Assembly (NCBI RefSeq): GCF_016742955.1
Contig: NZ_JABBYC010000010.1
Span: forward strand, 1-64,000
Direction: 5' to 3'
Length of the DNA: 64,000 nt
From: Myceligenerans indicum
GTDB lineage: Bacteria; Actinomycetota; Actinomycetes; Actinomycetales; Cellulomonadaceae
Both the position numbers and the translations under genes were made by a program. The notes beneath the pieces are model-generated. The model saw only the letters and a program-made list of their open reading frames with translations. It made no database searches and was not told where the DNA came from. Positions 14,849-24,456 of the stretch are shown one piece after another; position 1 is the stretch's first letter, and every line of letters begins with the position of its first letter.

Positions 14849-16693
14849 CCCGATCGTCTCCAGGACGCCCGCACCGTACTTGGCCAGCTTGCTCTCGCCC
14901 ACGCCGCTGATCGTCCCGAGCTCGTCCAGGCCGGCGGGGCGCGCCGCGGCGACGGCCCGCAGGGTCGCGTCGTGGAAGACGACGTAGGCCGGCACGCCCT
15001 GCTCCTTCGCGACGCCGGCGCGCCAGGCACGAAGCTGCTCGAACACCTCGGCGTCCTCGGCGGACAGCTCGATGTCGGGGGCGGCCTTCTTCTTCGCCGT
15101 CGCCGCCGCCCGGGCCCGCGTCCGCTCGGGATCACGGCGCAGCCGCACCTCACGGCGGCGGCCCAGCACGTCCGCACTGGCGTCGGTGAGCAGCAGGGTC
15201 CCATGACTGCCCTCGACGGCCAGCAGGCCCTGGGCCAGGAGTTGGCGCACGACCGTGCGCCACTCCCCCTCGCCGAGATCGTCCCCGACGCCGAACACGG
15301 TCAGGTCGTCGTGACCCCACTGGCGCACCTTCGGGGTGACCTTGCCGCGCAGGATGTCGACCACGTGCCCGACGCCGAACCGCTGGTTGCGCTCCCTGTC
15401 CAGCCGGTACACGGCCGAGAGGAACTTCTGCGCGGCGATCGTCCCGTCCCAGGACTCCGGCGGCGCCAGACACGTGTCACAGTTGCCGCAGGGTTCGCCC
15501 GCCTGCCCGAAGTAGTTCAGGAGCTGGGCGCGGCGGCACTCGACGGTCTCGCACAACGCGAGCATCGCGTCCAGATGCGTCCCCAGCCGCCGCCGGTGGA
15601 CGGCGTCCCCCTCGGAGGCGGCGATCAGCTTGCGCTGCTGCACGACGTCGGACAGGCCGTAGGCCAGCCACGCCGTCGACGGCCGCCCGTCACGACCGGC
15701 CCGCCCGGTCTCCTGGTAGTACCCCTCGACCGACTTGGGCAGGTCGAGATGCGCGACGAAGCGGACGTCCGGCTTGTCGATGCCCATGCCGAACGCGATC
15801 GTGGCGACGACGACGAGACCGTCCTCGCGCAGGAACGCCGCCTGGTTCCGCGCGCGCACGTGCGCGGGCAGGCCGGCGTGGTACGGCAGGGCCCGGATCC
15901 CCTGTGCGGTGAGGAACTCGGCGGTCTCCTCCACCGACGCACGCGACAGGCAGTAGACGATCCCCGCATCACCCGCGTGCTCGGTGCGCAGCAGGTCCAG
16001 GAGCTGCCGCTTGGCGCCGTCCTTGGGCACGATGCGGTACTGGATGTTGGGCCGGTCGAAGCTCGCGACGAAGTGCTCGGCCTCGGTGAGCCCGAGACGT
16101 TCGGCGATCTCCTCGCGCGTGGCCTGGGTCGCCGTCGCCGTCAGCGCGATGCGCGGTACGTGGGGCCACCGTTCGCGCAGCCGGGAGAGCTCCAGGTAGT
16201 CGGGACGGAAGTCGTGGCCCCACTGGGACACGCAGTGCGCCTCGTCGATGGCGAACAGCGCGATCTCGCCCTGGCCCAGCAGCCGCGCGGTCGCGTCGAG
16301 GCGCAGCCGTTCCGGCGCGAGGTAGAGCAGGTCGAGCTCGCCCGCGACGAACGCCCGCTCGACCGCATGCCGCGCCTCGGCGTCCTGCGTGGAGTTGAGG
16401 AACCCCGCCCGCACGCCGAGCGCGTCGAGGGCGTCCACCTGATCCTGCATGAGCGCGATCAGGGGGGAGACCACAACCCCCGTCCCCCGCCGTACCAGGG
16501 ACGGGATCTGGTAGCACAACGACTTCCCGCCGCCGGTCGGCATCAGCACGAGCGCGTCCCCGCCGGCGACCACGGTATCGACGACCGCTCGCTGCCCTGC
16601 CCGGAACTCCTCGTAGCCGAACACGCGGCGCAGCGTGTCCAGGGCGGGATCGACGGCGGTATCGGGCGAGGTAGCGGCGTCGGCAAGAGTCAC
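14834..16693 (-). CDS. recQ: ATP-dependent DNA helicase RecQ
   Basis: A 619-aa superfamily 2 helicase. Visible: motif 0 ([15 protein letters not shown]), Walker [12 protein letters not shown] (Lys57), motif [17 protein letters not shown] with the aromatic-rich loop, motif [10 protein letters not shown], motif [12 protein letters not shown], the RQC zinc-binding cysteines ([19 protein letters not shown]) and a C-terminal HRDC domain ([33 protein letters not shown]). It unwinds 3'-5' in recombination and repair. The GTG at 16693 is chosen; an ATG at 16723 would add 10 residues, and the data do not decide. It is monocistronic and divergent from the aldolase gene. Confidence 0.96.
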   Translation of the reverse strand: MTLADAATSPDTAVDPALDTLRRVFGYEEFRAGQRAVVDTVVAGGDALVLMPTGGGKSLCYQIPSLVRRGTGVVVSPLIALMQDQVDALDALGVRAGFLNSTQDAEARHAVERAFVAGELDLLYLAPERLRLDATARLLGQGEIALFAIDEAHCVSQWGHDFRPDYLELSRLRERWPHVPRIALTATATQATREEIAERLGLTEAEHFVASFDRPNIQYRIVPKDGAKRQLLDLLRTEHAGDAGIVYCLSRASVEETAEFLTAQGIRALPYHAGLPAHVRARNQAAFLREDGLVVVATIAFGMGIDKPDVRFVAHLDLPKSVEGYYQETGRAGRDGRPSTAWLAYGLSDVVQQRKLIAASEGDAVHRRRLGTHLDAMLALCETVECRRAQLLNYFGQAGEPCGNCDTCLAPPESWDGTIAAQKFLSAVYRLDRERNQRFGVGHVVDILRGKVTPKVRQWGHDDLTVFGVGDDLGEGEWRTVVRQLLAQGLLAVEGSHGTLLLTDASADVLGRRREVRLRRDPERTRARAAATAKKKAAPDIELSAEDAEVFEQLRAWRAGVAKEQGVPAYVVFHDATLRAVAAARPAGLDELGTISGVGESKLAKYGAGVLETIGSQGS

Positions 16694-16970
16694 GGCGGCC
16701 AGTCTAGGGACCAAGGGCGACATGGTCGTCCCGGGCCGCGCGATCTGTGGAGGACCGCGGCCGGACGCACCCCGTGATCCCTCCCCGGGGCCTGCCGGCG
16801 GGGCGCCGGCCCGTCCGCCGGGGACGAAGGTCCCGGACCACCCGGACGAATGCCCCTTTCCTGGTCCCGCCACGATCGGGGAGCGTGTCAGCAGTGGCCG
16901 AGATCCCGCCCGGCGACACCGCGTGAGCGGAGCGCGCCCGCCTGACCGGCCCCGGCGAAGGAGGCTGGTC

Positions 16971-17921
16971 ATGAGCACGTCCCCACGGGTCGAGGAGATC
17001 CTGTCCTGGTACGACACCGACGACGTGGCCACCCGGTCGTGTCTGCGGCGCCTGCTGGAGCACGGACGGACGGCACACTCCGGAAAGCTCGTCGTCCTGC
17101 CGGTCGACCAGGGGTTCGAGCACGGCCCGGCGCGCAGCTTCGCGGTCAACCGCGCGGGCTACGACCCCCGGTACCACGCCCGGCTCGCGATCGACGCCGG
17201 CTGCAGCGCGCACGCGGCACCTCTCGGCGCGATCCAGCGGATCGCGAAGGACTTCGCGGAGGAACTGCCGCTCATCCTCAAGTGCAACTCGTCGGACTCG
17301 CTGTACACCGGCCCCGACCCCCTCCCTGCCCTCACCGCGAGCGTGGACGACGCCGTACGGCTGGGCTGCGTCGCGGTCGGGTTCACCATCTACCCCGGTT
17401 CGGCCGGACGGAACGTCATGTACGAGCAGCTGCGCCGGCTCGTGGCCCAGGCCCGCGACGCCGGCCTGCCCGTGGTCGTGTGGTCCTACCCGCGCGGCTC
17501 GGGGATCTCGAAGGAGGGGCAGACCGCCGTCGACGTGGTCGCCTACGCGGCGCACCTGGCCTGCCAGCTGGGTGCCCACATCGTGAAGGTCAAGCCGCCG
17601 ACGGCACACCTGGAGATGCCGGCCGCGGCCGCGGCGCTCCGGGAGTCCGGGACACGGCTGGACACCCTCGCCGACCGCGTCCGGCACGTGGTCGAGTCCG
17701 CCTTCGACGGGCACCGGATCGTCATCTTCTCCGGCGGGCCGGCCAAGGACACGCTGGCGGTCCTGGAGGAGAACCGGCAGACGGCGCTCGGCGGCGGGTT
17801 CGGCACGATCATGGGCCGCAACGCCTTCCAGCGTCCCCGCACCGACGCGCTGCGCCTGCTCGCGGAGGTCATGGACATCCACCGCGAGTCGCGCGCCCAC
17901 GCCGTGTCCGGGGCACGGTGA
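16971..17921 (+). CDS. Class I fructose-bisphosphate aldolase (DhnA/FbaB type)
   Basis: A 316-aa TIM-barrel aldolase of the DeoC/DhnA superfamily: [17 protein letters not shown] near the N-terminus, [22 protein letters not shown], and the Schiff-base strand HIVKVKPPT. These match prokaryotic class I fructose-bisphosphate aldolase. It acts in glycolysis/gluconeogenesis and does not need metal. GAAGGAGG lies about 7 nt upstream of the ATG. Its stop overlaps the start of a Ca-type P-ATPase gene (GTGA), an unusual partnership that implies joint expression. Confidence 0.9.
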   Translation: MSTSPRVEEILSWYDTDDVATRSCLRRLLEHGRTAHSGKLVVLPVDQGFEHGPARSFAVNRAGYDPRYHARLAIDAGCSAHAAPLGAIQRIAKDFAEELPLILKCNSSDSLYTGPDPLPALTASVDDAVRLGCVAVGFTIYPGSAGRNVMYEQLRRLVAQARDAGLPVVVWSYPRGSGISKEGQTAVDVVAYAAHLACQLGAHIVKVKPPTAHLEMPAAAAALRESGTRLDTLADRVRHVVESAFDGHRIVIFSGGPAKDTLAVLEENRQTALGGGFGTIMGRNAFQRPRTDALRLLAEVMDIHRESRAHAVSGAR

Positions 17922-20827
17922 CCGGCCCCGCCCGCGACGGCGGTCCCTCCGCGGGGAGCGCCGCCGGAGCCGTACGTCCGGACCCGTCGGTCCGTGCGGT
18001 CCCCGAGATCCTGCACGAGCTGGACGCCGATCCGGCGGGCGGCCTGAGCGACGCGGAGGCCGCCCGCCGGCTGGCCCGCGACGGGCCGAACGAGCTGCGG
18101 GCCAGGCCTCCGGTCCCGCTGTGGCGCCGGATCCTGGCCCAGCTCCGCGACCCGCTCGTGTCCCTGCTGCTCGTGGCGGTCGCCATCTCGCTGGTCGCGT
18201 GGCTGGTCGAGGGTGCCGCAGGGATTCCGGCCGACGCCGTGGTCATCGCCGCCGTCGTCGTGGTCAACGCCGTGCTCGGCCTGGTCCAGGAGAGCCGCGC
18301 GGAGAACGCCGTCGCGGCACTCGCGTCGATGACGCGGGCCACCTCCACCGTGGTGCGCGGCGGACGGCATCGGACGATCCCCTCCGCCGAGCTGGTGCGC
18401 GGCGACCTGCTGCTCCTGGCAGAGGGCGACGCCGTCGGCGCGGACGCCCGGCTGGTGGGTGCCACCGCACTGCGGGTGCTGGAGGCATCCCTGACCGGGG
18501 AGAGCGCCGCCGTGGCCAAGGACCCGGTCACGCTGGAGGGCGACGTTCCGCTCGGTGACCGTACCGACATGGTCTACAAGGGCACCGCCGTCGTCCAGGG
18601 CGTCGGGCGCGCCGTCGTGACGGCCACCGGCATGGACACCCAGATGGGCGCCATCGCCGAGCTGCTCGACGCGACCCAGGAGGAGGCGACACCGCTGCAG
18701 CGGGAGATCGCGTTCGTCGGGCGGTGGCTCGGTCTCACCGTGATCGGCATCGCGGTCGTCGTCATGGTCGTCACCGCCCTCGTCAACCAGGTCAGCACCC
18801 TCCCCGAGCTGGTCACCGTCCTGCTGCTGGGCGTCTCGCTGGCGGTGGCCGCCGTACCGGAAGGTCTGCCGGCCATCCTGTCGGTGGTGCTGGCGGTGGG
18901 TGTGCAGCACCTGGCCCGGCGGCACGCCGTGGTGAAGAAACTCCACTCCGTGGAGACCCTCGGCTCCGCGTCGGTCATCGCCTCGGACAAGACCGGGACC
19001 CTCACGCGGAACGAGATGACCGTCGAACGCGTCGTCACCGCCTCCGGCGAGGTGCGGCTGACCGGCGTCGGATACCGGCCCGACGGCGACGTGCTCACGT
19101 CCGGCGGGCCGCTGTCCGACGGCGACCTCGCGCAGGAGGTCCGCATGGTCCTGGGCGGCGGGTCCCTGGCGAACGACGCCCGGGTCGCCGAGGAGGACGG
19201 GCGTTGGACGGTGCACGGCGACCCCACCGAGGCCGCCTTCCTCGTGGCCGCGCGCAAGCTGGCCGGCACGGCCGAACGCGTCGCCACGTTCGAACGTCGC
19301 GGCGAGGCACCGTTCACCTCCGAGCGCAAGATGATGTCCGCCCTCGTCGACCCCGCCGGACCCGGCACCTGGGCGCTGGTCACCAAAGGCGCACCCGACG
19401 TCCTGCTCGACCGGTGCACCGCCGTGCAGGTCGGCAACGACGTCGTCCCGCTCGACGCCGCACGACGCGCGGCGGTGCTGGACGACGTCGAACGGCTCTC
19501 GGGGCAGGCCTACCGGACGCTCGGTGTCGCCTACCGGCGCGTGCCGGAAGGCACGGCCCCCGACGGGCTGGAGGCCCACGAGTCCGGACTGGTCCATCTC
19601 GGGGTGGTCGGCATCACCGACCCGCCGCGCCCCGAGGTGGCCGGCGCCGTCGAACAGGCCCACCGGGCCGGGGTCCGGGTCATGATGATCACGGGCGACC
19701 ACCCCGCCACGGCGGTCCGCGTCGCCGGGGAGCTCGGGATCGTCGGGCCGGACGCCCCGGCCGTGGCCGGACCCGAACTGGACCGTCTCGACCCCGACCG
19801 GCTGCGCGAGACCACCCGCGACGTCTCCGTCTACGCGCGCGTCGCCCCGCAGCACAAGCTTCGGATCGTCGACGCGCTGCAGGCGGACGGGCACGTCGTG
19901 GCCGTCACCGGCGACGGTGTCAACGACGCTCCCGCCCTGAAGACGGCCGACATCGGCATCGCGATGGGGATCATGGGCACCGAGGTCACGAAGGAGTCGG
20001 CCAGGATGATCCTGGCCGACGACAACTTCGCCACGATCGTCGCCGCGGTGCGCCAGGGCAGGGTGATCGTCGAGGACATCAAGAAGTTCCTGCGCTACCT
20101 CCTCTCGTCCAACATGGGTGAGGTCTTCACCGTCTTCCTCGGTGTCGTCCTGGCGGGCGCCATCGGCCTCACGGGGGCCGCCGCCCAGGACGCCGTCGTC
20201 GTTCCCCTCCTCGCCACCCAGATCCTGTGGATCAACCTGGTCACCGACACGGCGCCCGCCCTCGCCCTGGGCGTGGACCCCGAGGTCGACGACGTCATGG
20301 GACGGCCGCCGCGGCCCGTGTCCGAACGGATCGTCGGGCGGCGGATGTGGACCGGCATGCTGTTCGTCGGCCTCACCATGGGCCTGGTCACCCTGCTGAC
20401 CATGGACATGTTCCTGCCCGGCGGCCTCCTGCCGGGCCACGACTCGCTGGCGGTGGCACGCACCGCCGGCTTCACCGCCCTGGTGCTGGCCCAGCTCCTG
20501 TACGTGTTCAGCGCACGGTCCGAGACGGCCGGGGCGTGGCGCGGGCTGTTCGCCAACCGCTGGCTGTGGGGCGCCGTCGGCCTCGGCGTCGGGCTCCAGG
20601 CCGCGGTGGTGCATGTGCCGTTCCTGCAGACGGCGTTCGGTACCGCCCCGCTCGGTCCGGTCCACTGGGCGGTCGCGGTGGCCGCCGCGCTCGCGGTGGT
20701 CTGCGCCGAGGAGCTGCGCAAGCTGGTGCTGCGGCGCCGGGACCCCCGGCGCCCCGGCCGCCACGGGGCGGGGCCGGGCCGGCGGAATCGGCAGGAACGC
20801 CGTCTCCTGAGTGACCAACGGCCCTAG
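17918..20827 (+). CDS. Cation-transporting P-type ATPase (P2A, Ca2+-like)
   Basis: A 969-aa P-type ATPase. Order of domains: cation_ATPase_N, A domain with LEASLTGESAAV, M4 with AAVPEGLPA, phosphorylation site SDKTGTLT (Asp357), N domain with KGAPDVLL, MITGDHPATA, hinge TGDGVNDAPALK, and C-terminal M5-M10 with WINLVTDTAPALALGVD. The M4 VPEGLP and M6 NLVTDTAPA segments are typical of Ca2+ (SERCA/PMR1-like) pumps. It would export Ca2+ or Mn2+ from the cytoplasm. The GTG overlaps the aldolase stop by 4 bp. A second P-type ATPase is encoded 545 bp downstream on the opposite strand. Confidence 0.93.
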   Translation: MTGPARDGGPSAGSAAGAVRPDPSVRAVPEILHELDADPAGGLSDAEAARRLARDGPNELRARPPVPLWRRILAQLRDPLVSLLLVAVAISLVAWLVEGAAGIPADAVVIAAVVVVNAVLGLVQESRAENAVAALASMTRATSTVVRGGRHRTIPSAELVRGDLLLLAEGDAVGADARLVGATALRVLEASLTGESAAVAKDPVTLEGDVPLGDRTDMVYKGTAVVQGVGRAVVTATGMDTQMGAIAELLDATQEEATPLQREIAFVGRWLGLTVIGIAVVVMVVTALVNQVSTLPELVTVLLLGVSLAVAAVPEGLPAILSVVLAVGVQHLARRHAVVKKLHSVETLGSASVIASDKTGTLTRNEMTVERVVTASGEVRLTGVGYRPDGDVLTSGGPLSDGDLAQEVRMVLGGGSLANDARVAEEDGRWTVHGDPTEAAFLVAARKLAGTAERVATFERRGEAPFTSERKMMSALVDPAGPGTWALVTKGAPDVLLDRCTAVQVGNDVVPLDAARRAAVLDDVERLSGQAYRTLGVAYRRVPEGTAPDGLEAHESGLVHLGVVGITDPPRPEVAGAVEQAHRAGVRVMMITGDHPATAVRVAGELGIVGPDAPAVAGPELDRLDPDRLRETTRDVSVYARVAPQHKLRIVDALQADGHVVAVTGDGVNDAPALKTADIGIAMGIMGTEVTKESARMILADDNFATIVAAVRQGRVIVEDIKKFLRYLLSSNMGEVFTVFLGVVLAGAIGLTGAAAQDAVVVPLLATQILWINLVTDTAPALALGVDPEVDDVMGRPPRPVSERIVGRRMWTGMLFVGLTMGLVTLLTMDMFLPGGLLPGHDSLAVARTAGFTALVLAQLLYVFSARSETAGAWRGLFANRWLWGAVGLGVGLQAAVVHVPFLQTAFGTAPLGPVHWAVAVAAALAVVCAEELRKLVLRRRDPRRPGRHGAGPGRRNRQERRLLSDQRP

Positions 20828-20859
20828 GCCGTCCGGCGCGGGGTTCCTAGCCTGCGGGT

Positions 20860-21309
20860 ATGAGGTCCTCGCCTGCGCACCGGACGCCTTCCCGCCCCTC
20901 GGCGGCGGCGCGGCGTACGGGATACCTGGTCACGGTCCTGATCGAGGTGATCATGCTGGGGCTGATCCACCTGTGGCCCGGATGGGAGTCGGTCCCGTTC
21001 CTCACGGCGCAGACCGGTGAGGTACTCACGCCCGTGAACGCGTCGCTGGTGGCCGGCATCGTCGCGAACCTCCTGTACACGATCACGGACCCGCCGTGGC
21101 TCCGTGCCGCCGGCGACATCGTGGTCACCGCGGTGGGTCTCGTGGCGATCCTCGCCGTCTGGTCCGTCTTTCCCTTCGACTTCACCGGGCAGTCCTTCGA
21201 CTGGGCGCTGGTGGTGCGGGTGCTGCTGGTCGTCGCCGTGGTGGGCAGCGCGATCTCGATCGTCGTGAGCCTGGTGCGGCTGATGTTCCCCGGCAGCGCC
21301 CGGCGGTGA
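20860..21309 (+). CDS. Hypothetical four-helix membrane protein
   Basis: 149 aa with a basic, Ser/Arg-rich N-terminus and four predicted membrane helices: about residues 21-41 (GYLVTVLIEVIMLGLIHL), 60-75, 86-104 (GDIVVTAVGLVAILAVWSVF) and 116-140 (ALVVRVLLVVAVVGSAISIV). No family is recognised. The ATG lies 32 bp past the P-ATPase stop on the same strand, so it may be its accessory. Its stop codon is in a 20-bp tandem duplication. Confidence 0.7.
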   Translation: MRSSPAHRTPSRPSAAARRTGYLVTVLIEVIMLGLIHLWPGWESVPFLTAQTGEVLTPVNASLVAGIVANLLYTITDPPWLRAAGDIVVTAVGLVAILAVWSVFPFDFTGQSFDWALVVRVLLVVAVVGSAISIVVSLVRLMFPGSARR

Positions 21310-21340
21310 GGCGCGCGCACCGGCGGTGAGGCGCGCGCAC
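21301..21340. repeat. 20-bp perfect tandem duplication
   Basis: CGGCGGTGAGGCGCGCGCAC is present twice, at 21301-21320 and 21321-21340. The first copy carries the stop codon of the upstream membrane-protein gene. The duplication separates two convergent genes. Confidence 0.95.
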
Positions 21341-21371
21341 GCCGTGCGCGCCGTGGCCGGCGGCGACATGG

Positions 21372-24254
21372 CTACGAACGGCGCGCCCGTCGGCGGCAGA
21401 ACGCCTTGTGCAGCTCGACCGCCACCAGCAGGGTGGTCGCCAGGCCGAGCAGCGTCGCCCAGTGCGCGAGGGACACCGGGTGGAGGCCGAGCACGGCCTG
21501 GGTGAACGGCACGTGCATGGCGACGATGTGCAGTGCCTGCGCCAGCAGAGTGCTGCCGACCAGCAGGAGGTTGCGGCGCGGGTCGTGCGTGAAGACCGAC
21601 CTCAGCTCCGACCGGGAGTTGAACACGTGCACGTTCTCGAACAGCACCATGAGCAGGACCACGCTGTTCCGGGCGTCCTCCACGCTCCAGCCGGCCGCGA
21701 GCAGCCACTGGTAGAACGCGACGGTGACGCCCCCGATCACCGCCGCGGACAGGAGCACGCGTTCCACCATCAGGCGGTCGAACACCGGTTCTCCCGGCGG
21801 GCGGGGACGGCGGCGCATCTCGTCGCCCTCACCGGGCTCGAACGCCAGGGCCACGTCCTGGATGCCGTTGGTGACCAGGTTCAGCCACAGCAGCTGGACC
21901 GCGAGCAGGGGCAGCGGCAGTCCCATCGTCAGGGCGGCCAGTACCAGGACCAGCTCTCCGGCCCCGGTCGCGATGAGCAGCTGGATGACCTTGCGGACGT
22001 TGGCGTAGGCGATCCGCCCCTCCTCGACACCGGCCGCGATGGAGCCGAACTGGTCGTCGGTGACCACGATCTCGGCGGCCTCGCGTGCCACGTCCGTCCC
22101 CGAGCGACCCATCGCGACGCCGACGTGGGCGTGGTGCAGCGCCGGGGCGTCGTTGGCGCCGTCACCGGTCACGGCCACCACCTCGCCCCGGCGTGTCAGG
22201 GATTCCACGATGTCGAGCTTCTGGGCGGGTTCGACCCGCGCGAACACCGTCGCCCGGGCGGTCAGGGCGTCCACCGCGGCCGCGCTCTCCGCGCCGCCGC
22301 GCCCTGCCCCCTCCGGCCCTGCCTCCTGCGGCCCTGCCTCCTGCGGTCCTGCCCCCTCCGGCCCTGCCTCCTGCGGTCCTGCCCCCTGCGCACCGCCGTA
22401 CGCGGCCCCCTCCACGGCGCCGCGCGCGGCACCGTTCGCCGCCGTGTGCAGCTCGTGCCCGGTGACGACCTCGTCCGGGCCGTCCGCCAGGCCGAGCTCC
22501 CGGGCAGCGGCCAGCGCGGTGGCCGCGTGGTCGCCGGTGATCATGACGACGGAGATCCCGGCGCGCCGGCAGGCGGCGATCGCGGCCGGTGAGTCCGGGC
22601 GCAGCGGATCACTCATGCCGACCAGCCCGAGCAACGTCATCCCGGTCAGCTCGTCGTGGTCCAGGTCCGGGTCGGCGCCCGGTCCGCCGTCGCGGCGGCC
22701 GACCCTGCGGACGGCCAGCGCGACCACCCGCTCCCCCGTCGAGGCGAGACGCTCCGCCATCCGGTCGACCTGCTCGGCGTCGATCGGCCGCTCGCCGTGG
22801 AGCGTGACCATCGTGGTGCACATCCTCCGCACCCGCTCCACCGCACCCTTGACGACGATCCGTGCTGTCCCGGGGTCCGCGGCGTGCAGCGTGGCCGCGT
22901 AGCGGTGCTCCGACTCGAACGGGATCGCGGCGAGCTGCTCCGCGCCGTCCAGGGCCACCGGCCGTGAGATGCCGAGCTTGCGCCCCAGGACCAGCATCGC
23001 GACGTCCACGGCGTCGCCGCGGTGCACCCAGCCGTCCTCGGTGGCCGCGAGCGTGGCCTCGTTGCACAGCACTCCCGCCCGGGCGAGCCGCTCCGCGGCC
23101 GCCATCCCGGCGTCGGCGTCCGCACCGTCCACCATGACGCTCCCCGTGGGGTCGGCACCGACGCCGGTCACCTCCCACGGCTCGCAGCCCGGCACGGCGA
23201 CGTGGGTCACGGTCAGCTCGTTGACGGTCAGGGTGCCGGTCTTGTCCGAGGCGACCACCGTGCAGGACCCGAGCGACTCGACGGCGACCAGGCGCCGCAC
23301 GATCACCTCACGCCGCGCCATCCGGCGCACCGCCACCGCGAGCGCCACGGTGAGCGCGACGGGCAGGCCCTCCGGGACGGCGGAGACCGCGAGCGCCACG
23401 CCGATGAGCACGACCTCGTGCCACGGTGTGCCGCGGACGGTCTCGACGGCACCCACCGCCAGGGCGACGAGGGCCACGCCGAGACCCACGACGAGGGCGA
23501 AGCGGCGCATGCGGGTCAGCAGGGGGGCTTCGACCGAGGACGGTTCCCGCAGCTCGCCCGCCAGGGCGCCGACCTGGGTGGTGGCCCCGGTCGCGGTGAC
23601 GACACCGCGGCCGCGGCCGCGGCCGACGAGGGTTCCCGCGTACGCCATGGTCGGCCGGTCGCCGAGGGCCGCGGCTCGCGGGACCGTGGCGCGGGGGTTC
23701 TTGTCCACGGGGAGGGACTCCCCGGTCAGGGGGGACTCGTCGACCTGCAGGCCCTGGGAGTCGAGCAGCCGGACGTCGGCGGGTACCCGCATGCCGGAGG
23801 AGAGCAGCACGACGTCGCCGACGACCAGTTCGCGGGCGTCGATCTCCAGCAGGTTCCCGTCGCGGACGACGTCGCTCGCGGTCGTGACCATCCGTCGCAG
23901 TGCCTGGGCACTGCGTTCGGCGCGGTGTTCCTGGGTGCTGCCGATGGCGGCGTTGAGCAGCAGCACGGCGGCGATGAAAGCGGCGTCGGACCACTCGCCG
24001 AGCCACACGGACAGCCCGGCGGCCAGGGCGAGCACGTAGATCAAGGGGGAGGCGAACTGCCGCAGGAACACCATCCACAGGCCGTTCCCGGCGGCCGCCG
24101 GGATGTCGTTGGGGCCCCAGCGGCCTCGGCGTGCTGCGGCTTCCGCGGTGCTCAGGCCGTCGGGGTCGCCGTGCACGGCGGCCAGGACGGCAGCGGCGGG
24201 CATCGCGTGCGCGGTGTCGGCCTGGTACGGCTGCTGGGTCCCGGTGTCGGCCAT
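21372..24254 (-). CDS. Cation-transporting P-type ATPase with repeat insertion
   Basis: A 960-aa P2-type ATPase. Motifs: DESPLTGESLPVDKN in the A domain, AVSAVPEGLPVALT in M4, VASDKTGTLT (Asp337), KGAVERVRRMC in the N domain, MITGDHAATA, VTGDGANDAPAL, and LLWLNLVTNGIQDVALAFEPG in M6. VTNGIQDVAL resembles Na+/K+ or H+-type and Ca2+ P2 pumps, so the ion is uncertain. Between MITGDH and FARVEPAQKL is an Ala/Gly/Pro/Glu-rich insertion of pentapeptide repeats (GPQEA/GPEGA), absent from typical members. ATG at 24254 with GGGAAG upstream. Confidence 0.92.
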   Translation of the reverse strand: MADTGTQQPYQADTAHAMPAAAVLAAVHGDPDGLSTAEAAARRGRWGPNDIPAAAGNGLWMVFLRQFASPLIYVLALAAGLSVWLGEWSDAAFIAAVLLLNAAIGSTQEHRAERSAQALRRMVTTASDVVRDGNLLEIDARELVVGDVVLLSSGMRVPADVRLLDSQGLQVDESPLTGESLPVDKNPRATVPRAAALGDRPTMAYAGTLVGRGRGRGVVTATGATTQVGALAGELREPSSVEAPLLTRMRRFALVVGLGVALVALAVGAVETVRGTPWHEVVLIGVALAVSAVPEGLPVALTVALAVAVRRMARREVIVRRLVAVESLGSCTVVASDKTGTLTVNELTVTHVAVPGCEPWEVTGVGADPTGSVMVDGADADAGMAAAERLARAGVLCNEATLAATEDGWVHRGDAVDVAMLVLGRKLGISRPVALDGAEQLAAIPFESEHRYAATLHAADPGTARIVVKGAVERVRRMCTTMVTLHGERPIDAEQVDRMAERLASTGERVVALAVRRVGRRDGGPGADPDLDHDELTGMTLLGLVGMSDPLRPDSPAAIAACRRAGISVVMITGDHAATALAAARELGLADGPDEVVTGHELHTAANGAARGAVEGAAYGGAQGAGPQEAGPEGAGPQEAGPQEAGPEGAGRGGAESAAAVDALTARATVFARVEPAQKLDIVESLTRRGEVVAVTGDGANDAPALHHAHVGVAMGRSGTDVAREAAEIVVTDDQFGSIAAGVEEGRIAYANVRKVIQLLIATGAGELVLVLAALTMGLPLPLLAVQLLWLNLVTNGIQDVALAFEPGEGDEMRRRPRPPGEPVFDRLMVERVLLSAAVIGGVTVAFYQWLLAAGWSVEDARNSVVLLMVLFENVHVFNSRSELRSVFTHDPRRNLLLVGSTLLAQALHIVAMHVPFTQAVLGLHPVSLAHWATLLGLATTLLVAVELHKAFCRRRARRS
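22306..22380. repeat. 15-bp minisatellite inside the P-type ATPase gene
   Basis: Five 15-bp units alternating GCCCCCTCCGGCCCT and GCCTCCTGCGGYCCT, with a sixth partial unit after 22380. On the minus strand they encode pentapeptides GPQEA/GPEGA. The unit length keeps the frame, so copy-number change would lengthen or shorten a loop without breaking the pump. Confidence 0.9.
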
Positions 24255-24456
24255 CGCTTCCCATGGTGCGCGGCGGCCCGCGCGCGTGCCAGGGGCGGAG
24301 GCCTCGGGTCGTACGGGGCCTTCGTCCCCACGGGTGGCGTGGCCGGCCCCGGCGCCGGACCTGCCGGGTGTCGAGGGGGTTCGCGATGCCCGTGGCCGGG
24401 TCACCGGCGACGTGCAGGAGATCGGCTCGGGTCGGTGCCGCCCCTGCGGGTGCGCC

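Noticed and set aside
17543..20818. A 1091-codon minus frame over the P-type ATPase
   Set aside because: His/Gln/Gly/Arg-rich shadow composition with no hydrophobic segments, against a textbook P-ATPase on +.
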